Assembly: GCA_037957365.1 (NCBI GenBank)
Contig: JARHVA010005355.1
Span: 979,001 to 1,043,000 of the forward strand
Direction of reading: 5' to 3'
Source: Torreya grandis
Taxonomy: Eukaryota; Streptophyta; Pinopsida; Cupressales; Taxaceae
DNA: 64,000 bases
Shown here: piece after piece, positions 13,640-24,500 of the stretch
Numbering within the stretch: the first letter of the stretch is position 1
Layout of the letters: each line of letters opens with the position of its first letter
Notes under the pieces: model-generated
The model's database searches: none
Seen by the model: the letters and a program-made list of their open reading frames with translations, nothing else
What the model was told of the DNA's origin: nothing
Program-made: the position numbers and the translations under genes

Positions 13640-14540
13640 AAGTGTTCAAAATAATGATTTATATATATTTTCTCCTTCTTTTGCATGTTTTCTTTCATCA
13701 CATAGTACGAATGAATCTCAATTATGACATGAAAGATTAAGACATGTTAATTTTAAAAGTTTACAAGATATTTCTATAAATAATTTTGTTATTGAAATTC
13801 CTTCTGTCCCCTCTCATCATGAAGCTTGTGAGGGTTGCCTATGTGGTAAGCAGCATACTAACCCCTTTCAAAAGAATCATGGTATGAATTCCTCACATCT
13901 TTTAGAATTGATTCATAGTAATATTGTAGGACCTATTGAAGTTGTATCTCTTCAATAGTTATTTGTATTTTATTACTTTTATTGATGATTAAATTATAAT
14001 GATCAAGTCTTTTTTCATTAAAATAAATCTAATTTATTATTTAAATTTAAGAAATTTAAAGCTAGTGTTGAAAATACATCTAACTTTTTTATTAAAAGAT
14101 TGTGAACTGATAGTGATGATGAATATGCTAATAAATAGTTTGATTTTTTTTAATTAATTATAGTATTTAAAGAAAACTAACAACTCCCTATTTCCTTTGA
14201 CAAATTAGTATTGTTGAAAGAAAAAATTGCACTATCATATAAATGGTTAGAATAATATTGTAATATGCAAATATTTTTAAAATTTGATGGGCTAAAGCTA
14301 TGAATACTATTATGTATATTATAAATAGAGTCTCTATCAAAATATTTACATCTTTCTATCCATTTAAAAATATGGACTAAAAATAAACCTAGTGTGGCTC
14401 ATTTTAAGATCTTTGGTAGTCCTGCTTCTATTATTCTCTTAAAATTAAAATAAATAAGCTTTATCCCACTTCATATTCTTACATTTTTTTAGGTTATTGA
14501 GGTAAAATAATTTTTTTAAAAGTGTATGATCCTTCTAAAC
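13640..14540 (+). pseudogene. pol: Copia GAG-pre-integrase and integrase remnant
   Basis: At about 13,730-13,940 the translation has HERLRHVNFKSLQDIS, then CEGCLCGKQHTNPF, then LLELIHSNIVGPI. This is the HHCC zinc-binding pre-integrase block and the entry to the integrase core. Further on, DSDDEYANK (14,109) and VAHFKIFGSPA (14,397) match the rve core and the conserved downstream G-S-A motif of copia integrases. Stops and frameshifts are frequent. The protein would have joined the cDNA ends to host DNA. Confidence 0.85.
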
Positions 14541-14561
14541 ATCAGATTATTGATAATATGA

Positions 14562-14813
14562 ATGTTTTTATTCTTAATTTTTTTTTGTGAGTCCTCTATG
14601 AAACCTCTTCAATGTTTTTCTGTTGATGAACTTGACTCTCATGTTTCTCCTTGTGATGAAATAAATACCCTTGAAGAATTTGACTCAATTTTAGATAACT
14701 TAGAGTCTGAGGAACCTCTTGAGTTTCATATTCAATTTAAAATACTTAAATGTGTAAAAACCCTAATTCAATCTTTTAATATTGATAATCTTAATAAATT
14801 AACTAAAATTTAA
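14562..14813 (+). pseudogene. Copia pol linker between integrase and RT
   Basis: An 83-codon open frame, acidic and Ser/Leu-rich (for example EEFDSILDNLESEEPLEFHI), located exactly where copia polyproteins have their poorly conserved linker between integrase and RT. It has no independent function that I can infer. Confidence 0.5.
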
Positions 14814-14924
14814 CATTATTATCATGCATTAATGATTATATATGAATGTGAGCCTCAATCATTTTATGAAGCCACTCAATATGATAAAATATTATTATAC
14901 AAGCTACATATATATTACCTTAAT

Positions 14925-15700
14925 TAAAAATAAGATTTGGGATGTTGTCCCTCCTTTACCTAAAAAGTATATTGTCAATTGTAGGTGGATTTATAAGATC
15001 AAATATAATTAAATTGATAAGTTTAAATATAAGTTAGTTGTTTATGGGTTTACTTAAAAACTCAAGATTGACTATGTTGAAACCTTTATTTTTGTATAGA
15101 AAATGAGTACTATTAAACATGTTATTGTTTTTGTATCTCAAAATGGTTGAGTTATCCATCAAATAGATGTCAAGAATACATTTCTAAATGATGATTTAGA
15201 ATATAAAATCTACATGACTCAACCTAAAGATTTCACTGATCATAATAGAAAATATTATGCAAGTTATAGAAATTTTTATATGGTTTAAAATAAGTTCTTC
15301 GAGGTTAGTATTCTAAAATTATTATTTTTTCAAAGAATTGAGTTTTTGTAATTGCTACTCTGATAATGATCTCTTTATTAAAATTGATAATAGTTATTTA
15401 ATTCTAATAGTATTATATGTTGACAATTTATTGATTACTAACAATATATATATAGTTTAACTCATAAATATAAGGATAAACTAAGTCAAATATTTAAAAT
15501 GATTGATTTAGACATTCTACATCATTTTTTTAGGAATGACTATCTTTCATGATAATTTTTTATTATTGTATCACAATATCAATATGCTCGTAACTTTCTT
15601 ATTAAGTTTAACATGCTTGATTGTAAATTTAAATTTAATGTTAAACTTGATCCAAACTTGCATGTGAAAAAACTAACCTTACTTTATAAAAATAACTTGT
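14925..15700 (+). pseudogene. pol: Copia reverse transcriptase remnant
   Basis: The RT domain (RVT_2 family) is readable through stops: IWDVVPPLPKKYIVNCRWIY, then YVETF (from YEETFAPV), IHQIDVKNTFLNDDLEYKIY, then LYVDNLLITNN. The catalytic YVDD box at 15,416-15,427 now reads YVDN, so the second catalytic Asp is lost, which alone would kill activity. Stops occur in place of conserved Gln and Trp. Confidence 0.9.
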
Positions 15701-15779
15701 TGGTAGTTTAATTTTTCTAACCATTATTAGGACAAATATTTCATATGTTGTTGGTGTTGCTTTTAGATATATGCATGAT

Positions 15780-16340
15780 CCATATTTGGATCATTAAAAA
15801 TTAGCTAAATAATTTTTTTGTTATATCAAAGGAATAATTAATTTTGGTTTATTTTATTCTTTAAGTGATAATGTTAAATTATATGATTATTATGATATTG
15901 ACCATACTGGTGATACTATAGATTGAAAATCTACTTCTAGATATGTGTTTAAGTTTGGTACAGGTGCTATATTTTAAAGCAACAAGAATCAACCTACTAT
16001 CTCTATCTCTTCTACTGAAATAGAGTATACAAGTGATATGGAAGCTAGAAAAAAAGCCATGTGACTGTGAAAGTTATTAAGAAAACTTCATTTTTATTTT
16101 TCTTATAGTATCATCTTTCATTGAGATTACCAAAGTTTTATAGCTCTAGCAAAAAATCTAGTGTAGTATTAAGAAAATAAATATATTGAAGTTCATGTGT
16201 ATTTTATCTGAAAGTTCTCAATGTTGATATTGATTTGAAGTTCTATCCTATGAATGAATAAGTGGTAGATATCTCCATAAAACTATTTGGTACTACCAAT
16301 TTTTTTTTAGTTTTATGCAATGTTGAGTCTCTCAGAGTTG
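15780..16340 (+). pseudogene. pol: Copia RNase H remnant and polyprotein C-terminus
   Basis: Readable motifs are DIDHTGDTID, then KSTSRYVFKFGTGAIF, SISSTEIEYTSDMEA, QSFIALAKN and KYIEVHVYFI, in copia RNase H order. TGG-to-stop and CGA-to-stop changes are visible around KSTS and after GAIF. The minus-strand open frame 16,243-16,482 overlaps the end and is a shadow. Confidence 0.85.
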
Positions 16341-16742
16341 TCATTGAGGGGGACTGTGCATGACAATTCCACTTCCTAACAACGATGTGTTCCTTCTTCT
16401 CATTGTAAAGTAATGTAAACTTATGAAAGTTATATAATTTAAGTAAAATTAATTTGAAATTTTTAATTTTATACCCTAACACATAAAAGAATACTTTTTA
16501 ATGGAGGTATTTATATTATAAAAGGCTTCAAATATACTTAGATGATTATTTATGAAAAATTGTAAGATGTAGTCTCATAATAATGTTAGTATAGACTTAC
16601 TTTATAGTAGTTTATAGAATATAATTCTTTTTATTTCAAAATATGATGTTTGACATGATGAAGATTTATAAATCTTTCAATTGTATACATAGTATAATTC
16701 TTATAATAACGTAACTATGACATTTATCCCTACTTAGCATTT

Positions 16743-16750
16743 AGAGGGAG
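16743..16750 (+). promoter_or_regulatory. Copia polypurine tract
   Basis: AGAGGGAG immediately before the TGTTAGATTA start of the 3' LTR, the expected plus-strand primer site. Confidence 0.8.
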
Positions 16751-17272
16751 TGTTAGATTATTTAATGTCTAAATGACCTAATTTAAACCCTTTGCATACT
16801 TTAACGTATTATTAAATAAAAATAATTTATTATTTATTAAACACAAGATGAAAACCTCATTTAAATAAATAATAAATATTGTGGTTTATTATTTACCAAT
16901 TAAATTAAATGATTTTTAGGAAGGATGGACTCATTGATTACAATAGTCACTTATCCTCATATTTATTATAAATAAGATTTTATTCCTATTGTATTAATCA
17001 CTATGAACACACTCGATGAATTTGATATTTATGTGTGGTAAATATTTACAAAGGTTTTGTGAAGGCTTATGTGACTAAGTGAGAAGGGAAGACTTTGTAT
17101 TGGGGTGCAAAATTTCTCAATTAATTAAATATCATATTCATAGGTTTCTTACCTCTTGGAGGTTTTCCCACTTTAAAAACTTATGTATTATGTCAATTCT
17201 GTATACCCTGTTCCATTATTTATTTATCTAGATTATATTGTATATATATTTTATATTTTGTTTCTTTTATTA
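16751..17272 (+). repeat. 3' LTR of the copia element
   Basis: Begins TGTTAGATTATTTAATGTCT and aligns with the 5' LTR to about TTTTATTA at 17,272. Substitutions between the two LTRs are frequent, indicating an old insertion. Confidence 0.88.
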
Positions 17273-20150
17273 AAAATAAGAGGGAGTATGTAGGAGTGCA
17301 AGTTTGGAACCCCTTATAGATCAAATAAATTTAACCAGGCATAAGATATAATAAGTAATAACCACTATAAGGTATTAAAATATGAAATATTTAAAAGAGA
17401 TCCATATCAAACATTATTACAAGAAAAAAGATATCATTCTTTGTAAATTTGAATATTTTATTTTTAAGATTAATTAAAAAAGAATGTGTTTTAAAAAAAA
17501 AATTAAGAAAACCTTAAAGTAGCTAGGGGTTTAAGCTCAAAGATCAGGTTCATCAAATGTTTAACTCTAAATTAGTTTTGAATTTTATTTAGGTAGATAG
17601 GGTTAATAATATAGAAATGACAATGCACAAAGGTGATAATCAGATCTACAATAAGACAATTAAATGCTAAACTTAGATATAATACATACATATTTTATTA
17701 AACTAAGATAGACTAAAAATAAAAAGTACAAATATGTTAGATATGAAAATGACAAAATAATAATGTATTTATCTGGTTCTGATGCTAACATAGTTCTAGA
17801 TATAGAATATGTAGAAAGTAAATTGAAATAAGATTTTAGAGCAATCACCAAATTCTAGATTGAGTGTCTTTGGAGTCACAAACACTAGCATTGACCTTGA
17901 ATGTTAGTGTTGATGCTACTATCTAGATCAAACATAGATTTCATGTATAAAATACCTTATGTAAAAGAATATAACTACCTAGATGCTTCTTAGTTTGTCT
18001 TCATCTTCACTTTGGTGAATTTAAATTTAGGTCATAGACTGTTGCTCCTCAAGAAATATAAAAACTCTAGTTCTTCATCTTCATAGTGACCTTGGAAAAA
18101 TAGGCTAGTGGGCTCATGGTGTCGAGATAACTCCAAAGACCCTTCTATCAATGGGTACTTATTACATATCCACTACTTCTAAGAGGGCCTCAGACTAATG
18201 TATTTTACTCTTAATGTGTTGGCTTGTGCATACACAAGGGTATAATATATGAAAAATAAGTAAAATAATGACCTCTCTTTTAAATTAGAAAATTGAGATC
18301 TTAGGCTACTCATTCATTACTTCATACTTGTAGATGTGTAGTCCCTATGACTAATATAAAAATAAAAATAAATAAGGATGCTTTGTTCAATTGAATTTTA
18401 TTTGATATGAATATTAGGTGAGAAATGAATGAGCAGTAATTGTGAATATATACCACTCATATCGTGGAATATCTCACACTTAAGACAACAATTAGGATAC
18501 ATTTCATTTATAAATTAGATAACTTTAAGACATTGGACACTTGTGTCAGTGTAGGATACTAACATCGATGTAGGGGTCTGAGACTGACACTTATGTCTTG
18601 GTAGTTATAAAATAAGTAAATGCTTAAAACTTGTAGGGAAATAACATAATCATTTTTAATCATTTTAGAAAAGATATAAGGTCTAGATCATCAACATAAG
18701 ACTAGTCAGAACAAGAGATAGGCCAAGGGGCACATGATGAATAAGATATGAGACTTTGAAAATTGATAAATATTTAGAACTAAGAGGAACAACCAAGGTC
18801 TAATTTTTCTAAGTGTACAAGATTGAGGTGCTATATAATTCATAAATATCATCTACAAAAAACAAGTTCTAGTTATATCTTCTTATATTCTTTTATAATA
18901 TTCACTTAATTTTTCTACTTTGACACCAAGTTTAATAGATGTCCTTAGACAAGCTTCCCAATTTATAACTTTATCTGTAAGTATGGATATCTCTTCTGGA
19001 GACATTCTCTTTCTTCTTTGAAAAAAATTGTTTTTATATTGTCAAGAGAATTTAGCTTGAAATATGGATAAAAAAATGTTTTTGGACAATATAAAAAGCC
19101 ACCATTTGTATAAATTTCAAAACAAAATTCCCAAGTTGTTGAAGATTCATTGGGTTTAAACTCTTTTTCAACCTATTTTAAAGTAATATTTTATCTTACC
19201 AATTTTATTAATTCATAAAAATATGATTGAATCGTATCTTTTTCCAGATTGGTTAGCTTTTACCTCTTCATAAAAGTAAACATTTTCACATGAAATGTTA
19301 TTTTACCAAATTTATTATCCATATTTAAGTGGTGAGCAATAAATAAAGTAAATCCATACTTACATAGTTTTTAAAATACAATCACAATCCCATTGCAAAT
19401 ATTACGACTATTTTCTACACCATATTTATCATAATTTATATAAGGTTATATTTTCCAAGCATAGTAATAACAATAATATCTTTGGTGTTTGGTATAATGA
19501 ACCATGCCACTATTTCTATACAGTTCCACCTCTAACTCCATTAAATGACTTGGCATGAATATTTAGAGTTATACATTCCCTCTTAATAACATTTAGATGT
19601 TTAAAAATAAATTTTATACTTAATATAATTCCAACGGATTCATGTGCTATTGATAATGAATGAAACAACTACAAGTCATTGTGATAGTTATTTAGATAAC
19701 AAATCTCTACAAACCATTCTCCATCTTTTCTGTCCTTGTTAATAGATACATATACGAATGATAATATCTATATGAGGTATGACCAATCACACCCACTGCC
19801 AATCAAATAAAATATAGAATATAAAGGTTGTTATGGTAGTTGGATAGTCTATTGTATAACTTTGGATTGCTTGAGTAACTATTAGATTTTAGGGCTATCT
19901 GAATAGGTCTTAGAATCCTAAAGTTGTTTGAATAATCCTCAGACTCTGATAGTTATGTGAGTAGGCCTAGACTTTCAAAGTTAAATAAAACACACAATAA
20001 ATTAGGTTATTATAGTAATATATATGTTTTCAATAATGAGATATAGCCTAAGTAAAATAATAATTCGCTCAAATAAAGATAACAAATAACTTCAATTATT
20101 AAATACATGTGAGTACAAAAATGATTAAAGGATGATTAACAAAGTATGAC
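17273..20150. other. Unassigned AT-rich stretch
   Basis: About 2.9 kb without a recognisable domain, LTR pair or RNA gene. The short minus-strand frame 17,660-17,851 is low-complexity and unsupported. Confidence 0.45.
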
Positions 20151-20538
20151 ACTATTTTAATTATCAAATTAGTAATCTTGTTGTTATTATATATTAATGG
20201 TTCACTGTAACATATATATATTTTAAAATATAATGCAAATACCTTATTTTTATCGGACACTTGTTTGTTTTTACTCTTGTGTGTTGTTACTCTATGTATA
20301 GTCTATTTATAGGGCAAATGGATAATTAATTATTGTTACTCTGTGTAATGGTTCAAAATACCATGTAAAACTTTTCAAATATAGTGTAAATAGGATTAGT
20401 AAATTTTTATTTAGAGTGGGTGACCTCCCACTCTAAGAGCTTTCTTTTGATCAACTTAGTGCAAAAAAGACTAGTATTAAGCTTGATGTTATTTTGGTAG
20501 CTAATTGTTCAAAATAACATGTAAAGCTTTTCAAATAT

Positions 20539-20636
20539 AATTAGTGTAAATATGAGTATTAGATTATCATTTAGAGTTGACACTTTTTGTTACTATTGTG
20601 TGTTTTTACTATATATATTATCCATTTATAGTGCAA
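20539..20636 (+). repeat. 98-bp direct repeat, left copy flanking the foldback
   Basis: Identical to 21,031-21,128 except for one visible base (AGAGTTGAC against AGAGTGGAC). Begins AATTAGTGTAAATATGAG and ends TTATAGTGCAA. Much more similar than other array monomers. Confidence 0.9.
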
Positions 20637-20651
20637 TGGTAGACCTATACG

Positions 20652-21010
20652 AACAATTTTTAAAGGGAAATGTACTATAAACCCTCTAAAACCCTTCCTA
20701 AGGATCCAATTAGGAAAATGAAGTAAAATATTCATATAAATGGCATGAAATGTATTGGGAGATAATTGGAAGTTGTAGAGGACTCTCCAAGGTCCCTCCC
20801 TATTTGACAGTATCATATAACAGTTTTTAAAAATACATTTCTTTTGCAATAAAAGTTGATAGGGAGGGACCTTGGAGAGTCCTCTACAACTTCCAATTAT
20901 CTCCCAATACATTTCATGCCATTTATATGAATATTTTACTTCATTTTCCTAATTGGATCCTTAGGAAGGGTTTTAGAGGGTTTAGAGTACATTTCCCTTT
21001 TAAAATTGTT
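20652..21010. mobile_element. Foldback / MITE-like element with ~150-bp inverted arms
   Basis: Left arm 20,652-20,803 and right arm 20,859-21,010 are reverse complements with about one visible mismatch over the inner ~138 bp (TGTACTATAAACC against TGTACTCTAAACC), separated by a 55-bp spacer. There is no coding capacity; the two open frames covering it on opposite strands are mirror images of the arms. The near-identity contrasts with the heavily diverged surroundings. Diverged relatives of one arm occur at ~53.95 kb and ~63.93 kb, so it belongs to a repeat family. DNA transposon (MITE) is my preferred reading; no transposase or clear short TSD was identified. Confidence 0.85.
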
Positions 21011-21030
21011 TGTAAAGTTAAAAAAAAAAA

Positions 21031-21128
21031 AATTAGTGTAAATATGAGTATTAGATTATCATTTAGAGTGGACACTTTTTGTTACTATTGTGTGTTTTTA
21101 CTATATATATTATCCATTTATAGTGCAA
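21031..21128 (+). repeat. 98-bp direct repeat, right copy flanking the foldback
   Basis: Near-identical partner of 20,539-20,636. An A-run (about 12 A) precedes it. Confidence 0.9.
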
Positions 21129-21545
21129 ATAGACACTTGCTTGCTATCACTCTATGTAATTGCTCAACAAAACATGTAACTATTTCTAAATATAATACAA
21201 ATAGGATTAGTAGATTCTCATTTAAAGTGAGTGGATATCCACTCTAAGATATTTTTATATAAAATTGTTCAACATAACATATAAATCTTTTCAAATATAG
21301 TGAAAATAAGAATAGTAGCTCCTTATTTAGAGTGAATGGTTACTCCTTTATTAGAGCTTTATTTGAATGGACTTAGTGCAAAAAAGGCTATTAAGCTTGT
21401 TCTTATTATGTAATAGTTCACCATACATGTATATATATTTAAATATAACTCAAATAAATTTATCTGGATGGACTTAGAGTAAAAATGACTATTAAGATTA
21501 TTGTTACTCCATGTTATAGTTCTAAACATAACATGTAAAATCTTT

Positions 21546-21550
21546 CAAAA
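21546..21550 (+). repeat. Target-site duplication CAAAA, left
   Basis: CAAAA directly before the TGTTACATC start of the 5-kb LTR. The same five bases follow the 3' LTR at 48,861-48,865. Confidence 0.9.
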
Positions 21551-24500
21551 TGTTACATCTTAATTCCTCACCAGATAAACTTACTAGATTACTTATAGAT
21601 ATTAGCAGTTAATAAATTTGTATTTGGTTATATTTTTGACTAAGCTAGAGATTTATGCTATCATGAGATAGTAGAATGTTTCTTAGTTAGATAATGATAC
21701 ATGATTTTTTACTATGATTTGAATTAATGTATGCATTTATGTTTTCAACATATTAATGTATTATTTCAGTTATATTATTGATTTATGTTTATCATGAGAT
21801 ATGATCTAATTAATTTCATGTTGTGAGATGGATACAAGGGAATCCATCCCTCGAGTATGTTAAAGATAGAGTATCATTAGAGAGGGTGATGTAGATGGAG
21901 ACATTGAAGGTCTATAGAGAGCTAGTGAAACCCTGCAATACACCATCATAGTTAGCACATGTTAAAATATATTAAAAATGGTTTGTGGATGATGTGTTTA
22001 TTTACACTTGTTTTGGAAAGTCAATTTCTATGGTTTGCTAGTATAGTTTAGTATCTTAATTAATTGATATTTTTTATCATTTAAGCTAGTGAAAATGTTA
22101 TTAGCAAAATTAAACTTAAAATCTAGATTATTAGTAATTTATGAAATTATCATTTAAATTTATATAACATTATAGATAATTAATTTAATAAAATTATATA
22201 TTTTCTCTATTTTATATTAAAATAAATAAAAATAAAATTAGTCATAGAAAAAAGAAAAAAATAAAGATAAAAAAAAGAAAATAGAAATAGATAAATTAAA
22301 CTCGAGATTCTTACTTGTGCACCAAGACAAGTTGATTAAAATAAATAAAAAATACGTTTTAATTAAATCTCATGATTTATAAAAAAGGGAGCTAAAATAA
22401 AAAAGTAAAATAAAATAAAATGATCTAAAATTAAGAAAAAATAATTGTTTTAAAAAAAGCCATGGCAAGTTTAGTAAAAAAGCTTTTGGGGAATAAAAAA
22501 AGATCATATATATATGCAAGGAAAAGTAAAGACTAAATTTAGAAAATTAAAAAAGAATCAAACATATTAAAAATAACTAAAACAAAAAAATAAAAGAAAA
22601 AATAAAAAAAATCTATAAAACAAAGGTAAAGGCCTATGCCTATTTTATATAGGTGGAAATTAAGAAAGAATTTTTTTATCATAAATATTTGTGAGAATAA
22701 AAAATTGGAAGTAAAAAAAAAGGTGTAGCTTTTGTAGCTTCACCAGAAGAAGATACATAAAAAGGTATTGGAGAAAAAATAAATAAGTAATGACAAACAA
22801 ATCGAAAGAAGTTCTGATTGTCAAGTAGGTAATGTTTTAAATTTAAATTTATGATCATAATTTAACTTTTTAATTTAGCTTATTTTTATATCGCTGAAAT
22901 TAGTAGAATACTTAGTAGAAGAATTAAAAATGTGGCTGTATAAAATTTGAATTTGTATGGCATTAAAAAATTATCTTATATATTCATTTTGACAAAAAAC
23001 ATATAAGGATTAAATTACATACCAAAAACTTAAAACATAAAATTATTTTATATATTTGTTTTGACAAGGTATGCATAGTAAAGGAAATCGATCTTGAACA
23101 TAAAATAACCCAGTAGAGATTGGTTATAGTATTCTAAATACCACATCTAGTTATTTGACATTACCATAACTATTCAAATTAGAGCATAGGGAATAAGATA
23201 CCTTCATATTACCCATACGTTCAAGTATACGTTTAATCTTGCTTCCCAACTATGCTTCTTAGACTTGTTTTTTTGTTATAGCATTTACCAAAATGAAATG
23301 GGGGTAGCCAATAAAATTCTTTTCCTTTCAAATTATCTATTTTCCATGTTTTTAACTATGAGAGCTTATTCATACTCATTAAGAGAAAATGTGATATAAG
23401 GAAAGCCTTTAATGTATTTAAAGTGAAAGGCCTTATAAATCTTGGAATTCACAAATAAAGCTAGCATACTTAAACATAATAATAATAATTTATTGAGATA
23501 TTTTTATGTTTTGGTCTAGAAAAACTACATCTACTTTTTGATATATGTAGAGATTCTTACTTGTAATATCATTTTTTGATGCCACTAAGGCCGATGATCT
23601 AGTGATGTTTGTCTTACCTAGGAAAAATGTAATGTCTAATCACTCACATAGAAAGAATTTTGTGGAAGAGATTTTATGCTAAATAATTTTTGTATGATGG
23701 CTCCATTGGGAGCTGGTATTAACAATGAGATTTATGCAAAAGACTACATCTAATGTCTATTTAAGACATTTTAAATAGAAAGCAAGTTATATGAAGAGAC
23801 CCAATTAAACATTATAATTAACGAAGTCAGTTATGCTAATTTGAAGGTAGTGTGGATGTTCTAATTTACCATTCTATACTGGCATCAATATATATATATT
23901 TTATAATAATGAAAAATACCTAATTAAATAAATGAGTGTTAATATTTTAAATAATGAGATATTTACTTTTCTAATTTAGAAAAAATTGTTAATCCGTAGA
24001 TCCATAGTCTCCATGGGTTATTTCTAAGAGGATTGTGGATTATTTAATTAAAGGATTTTTAAGTATGGAATTTAGTGTAAATGTTAATCATGGAAAAGCT
24101 TTTGAAAAATAAATAGGGATAAGGCTATTTATATTATTATGTCAAATAACTTATAAACTATAATAATAGCCATATATATATATATATATATATATATTTC
24201 TTGTTATACATGTTTAAGTTCATGAAATTTAAACCTCATATTATTAAACTTATATAGAAGTTTCAAAATTTATTAAGAATGATTGTGAGATTTTTAAAAA
24301 TTGTCAACCTTTTTGATATTAAATAGTTGAATAATCTCATGAAAATATTTTTAAGAATATTAAACAAATATAGGTGTTATGAGTAGTCATCATATTGGGA
24401 ATTCATCTATTATTTTAAATGAGGTATGAGAAGGATAGAAAACCCAACAACATTTTCATTATGATGGGTATAGATAAATTATCATATATAACTTATGAGT

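Larger units (their letters stand above)
10345..17272 (+). mobile_element. Complete but dead Ty1/copia LTR retrotransposon
   Basis: A 6.9-kb element with all landmarks in order: 5' LTR, PBS, long leader, gag, GAG-pre-integrase/integrase, RT, RNase H, polypurine tract and 3' LTR. It encoded a single gag-pol polyprotein for reverse transcription and integration; now every domain carries stops and frameshifts. Many stops sit where conserved Trp, Gln or Arg is expected, fitting C-to-T decay of methylated DNA. I could not see a matching 5-bp target-site duplication (ATAAC on the left, AAAAT on the right), so the edges may have eroded by a base or two. Confidence 0.9.
20150..21545. repeat. Satellite-like tandem array, left part
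   Basis: Diverged monomers of about 140-150 bp. Each carries the landmarks GTTACTCT.TGTAATGGTTCA, ACATGTAAA.CTTTTCAAATA, TAGTGCAAATA.GATTAGTA, CATTTAGAGTGGGT, CCACTCTAAGAGCTTT and TGAATGGACTTAGTGCAAAA. Around six units are visible here, one of them interrupted by the foldback element. The array stops at the left TSD of the giant LTR element and resumes on its far side at 48,866. Confidence 0.75.

Noticed and set aside
16243..16482. 79-codon minus-strand frame
   Set aside because: Antisense to the end of copia pol and its 3' untranslated part; no domain.
20571..21247. Two long frames on opposite strands with a shared peptide
   Set aside because: They are the two inverted arms of the foldback element read from each side, not genes.
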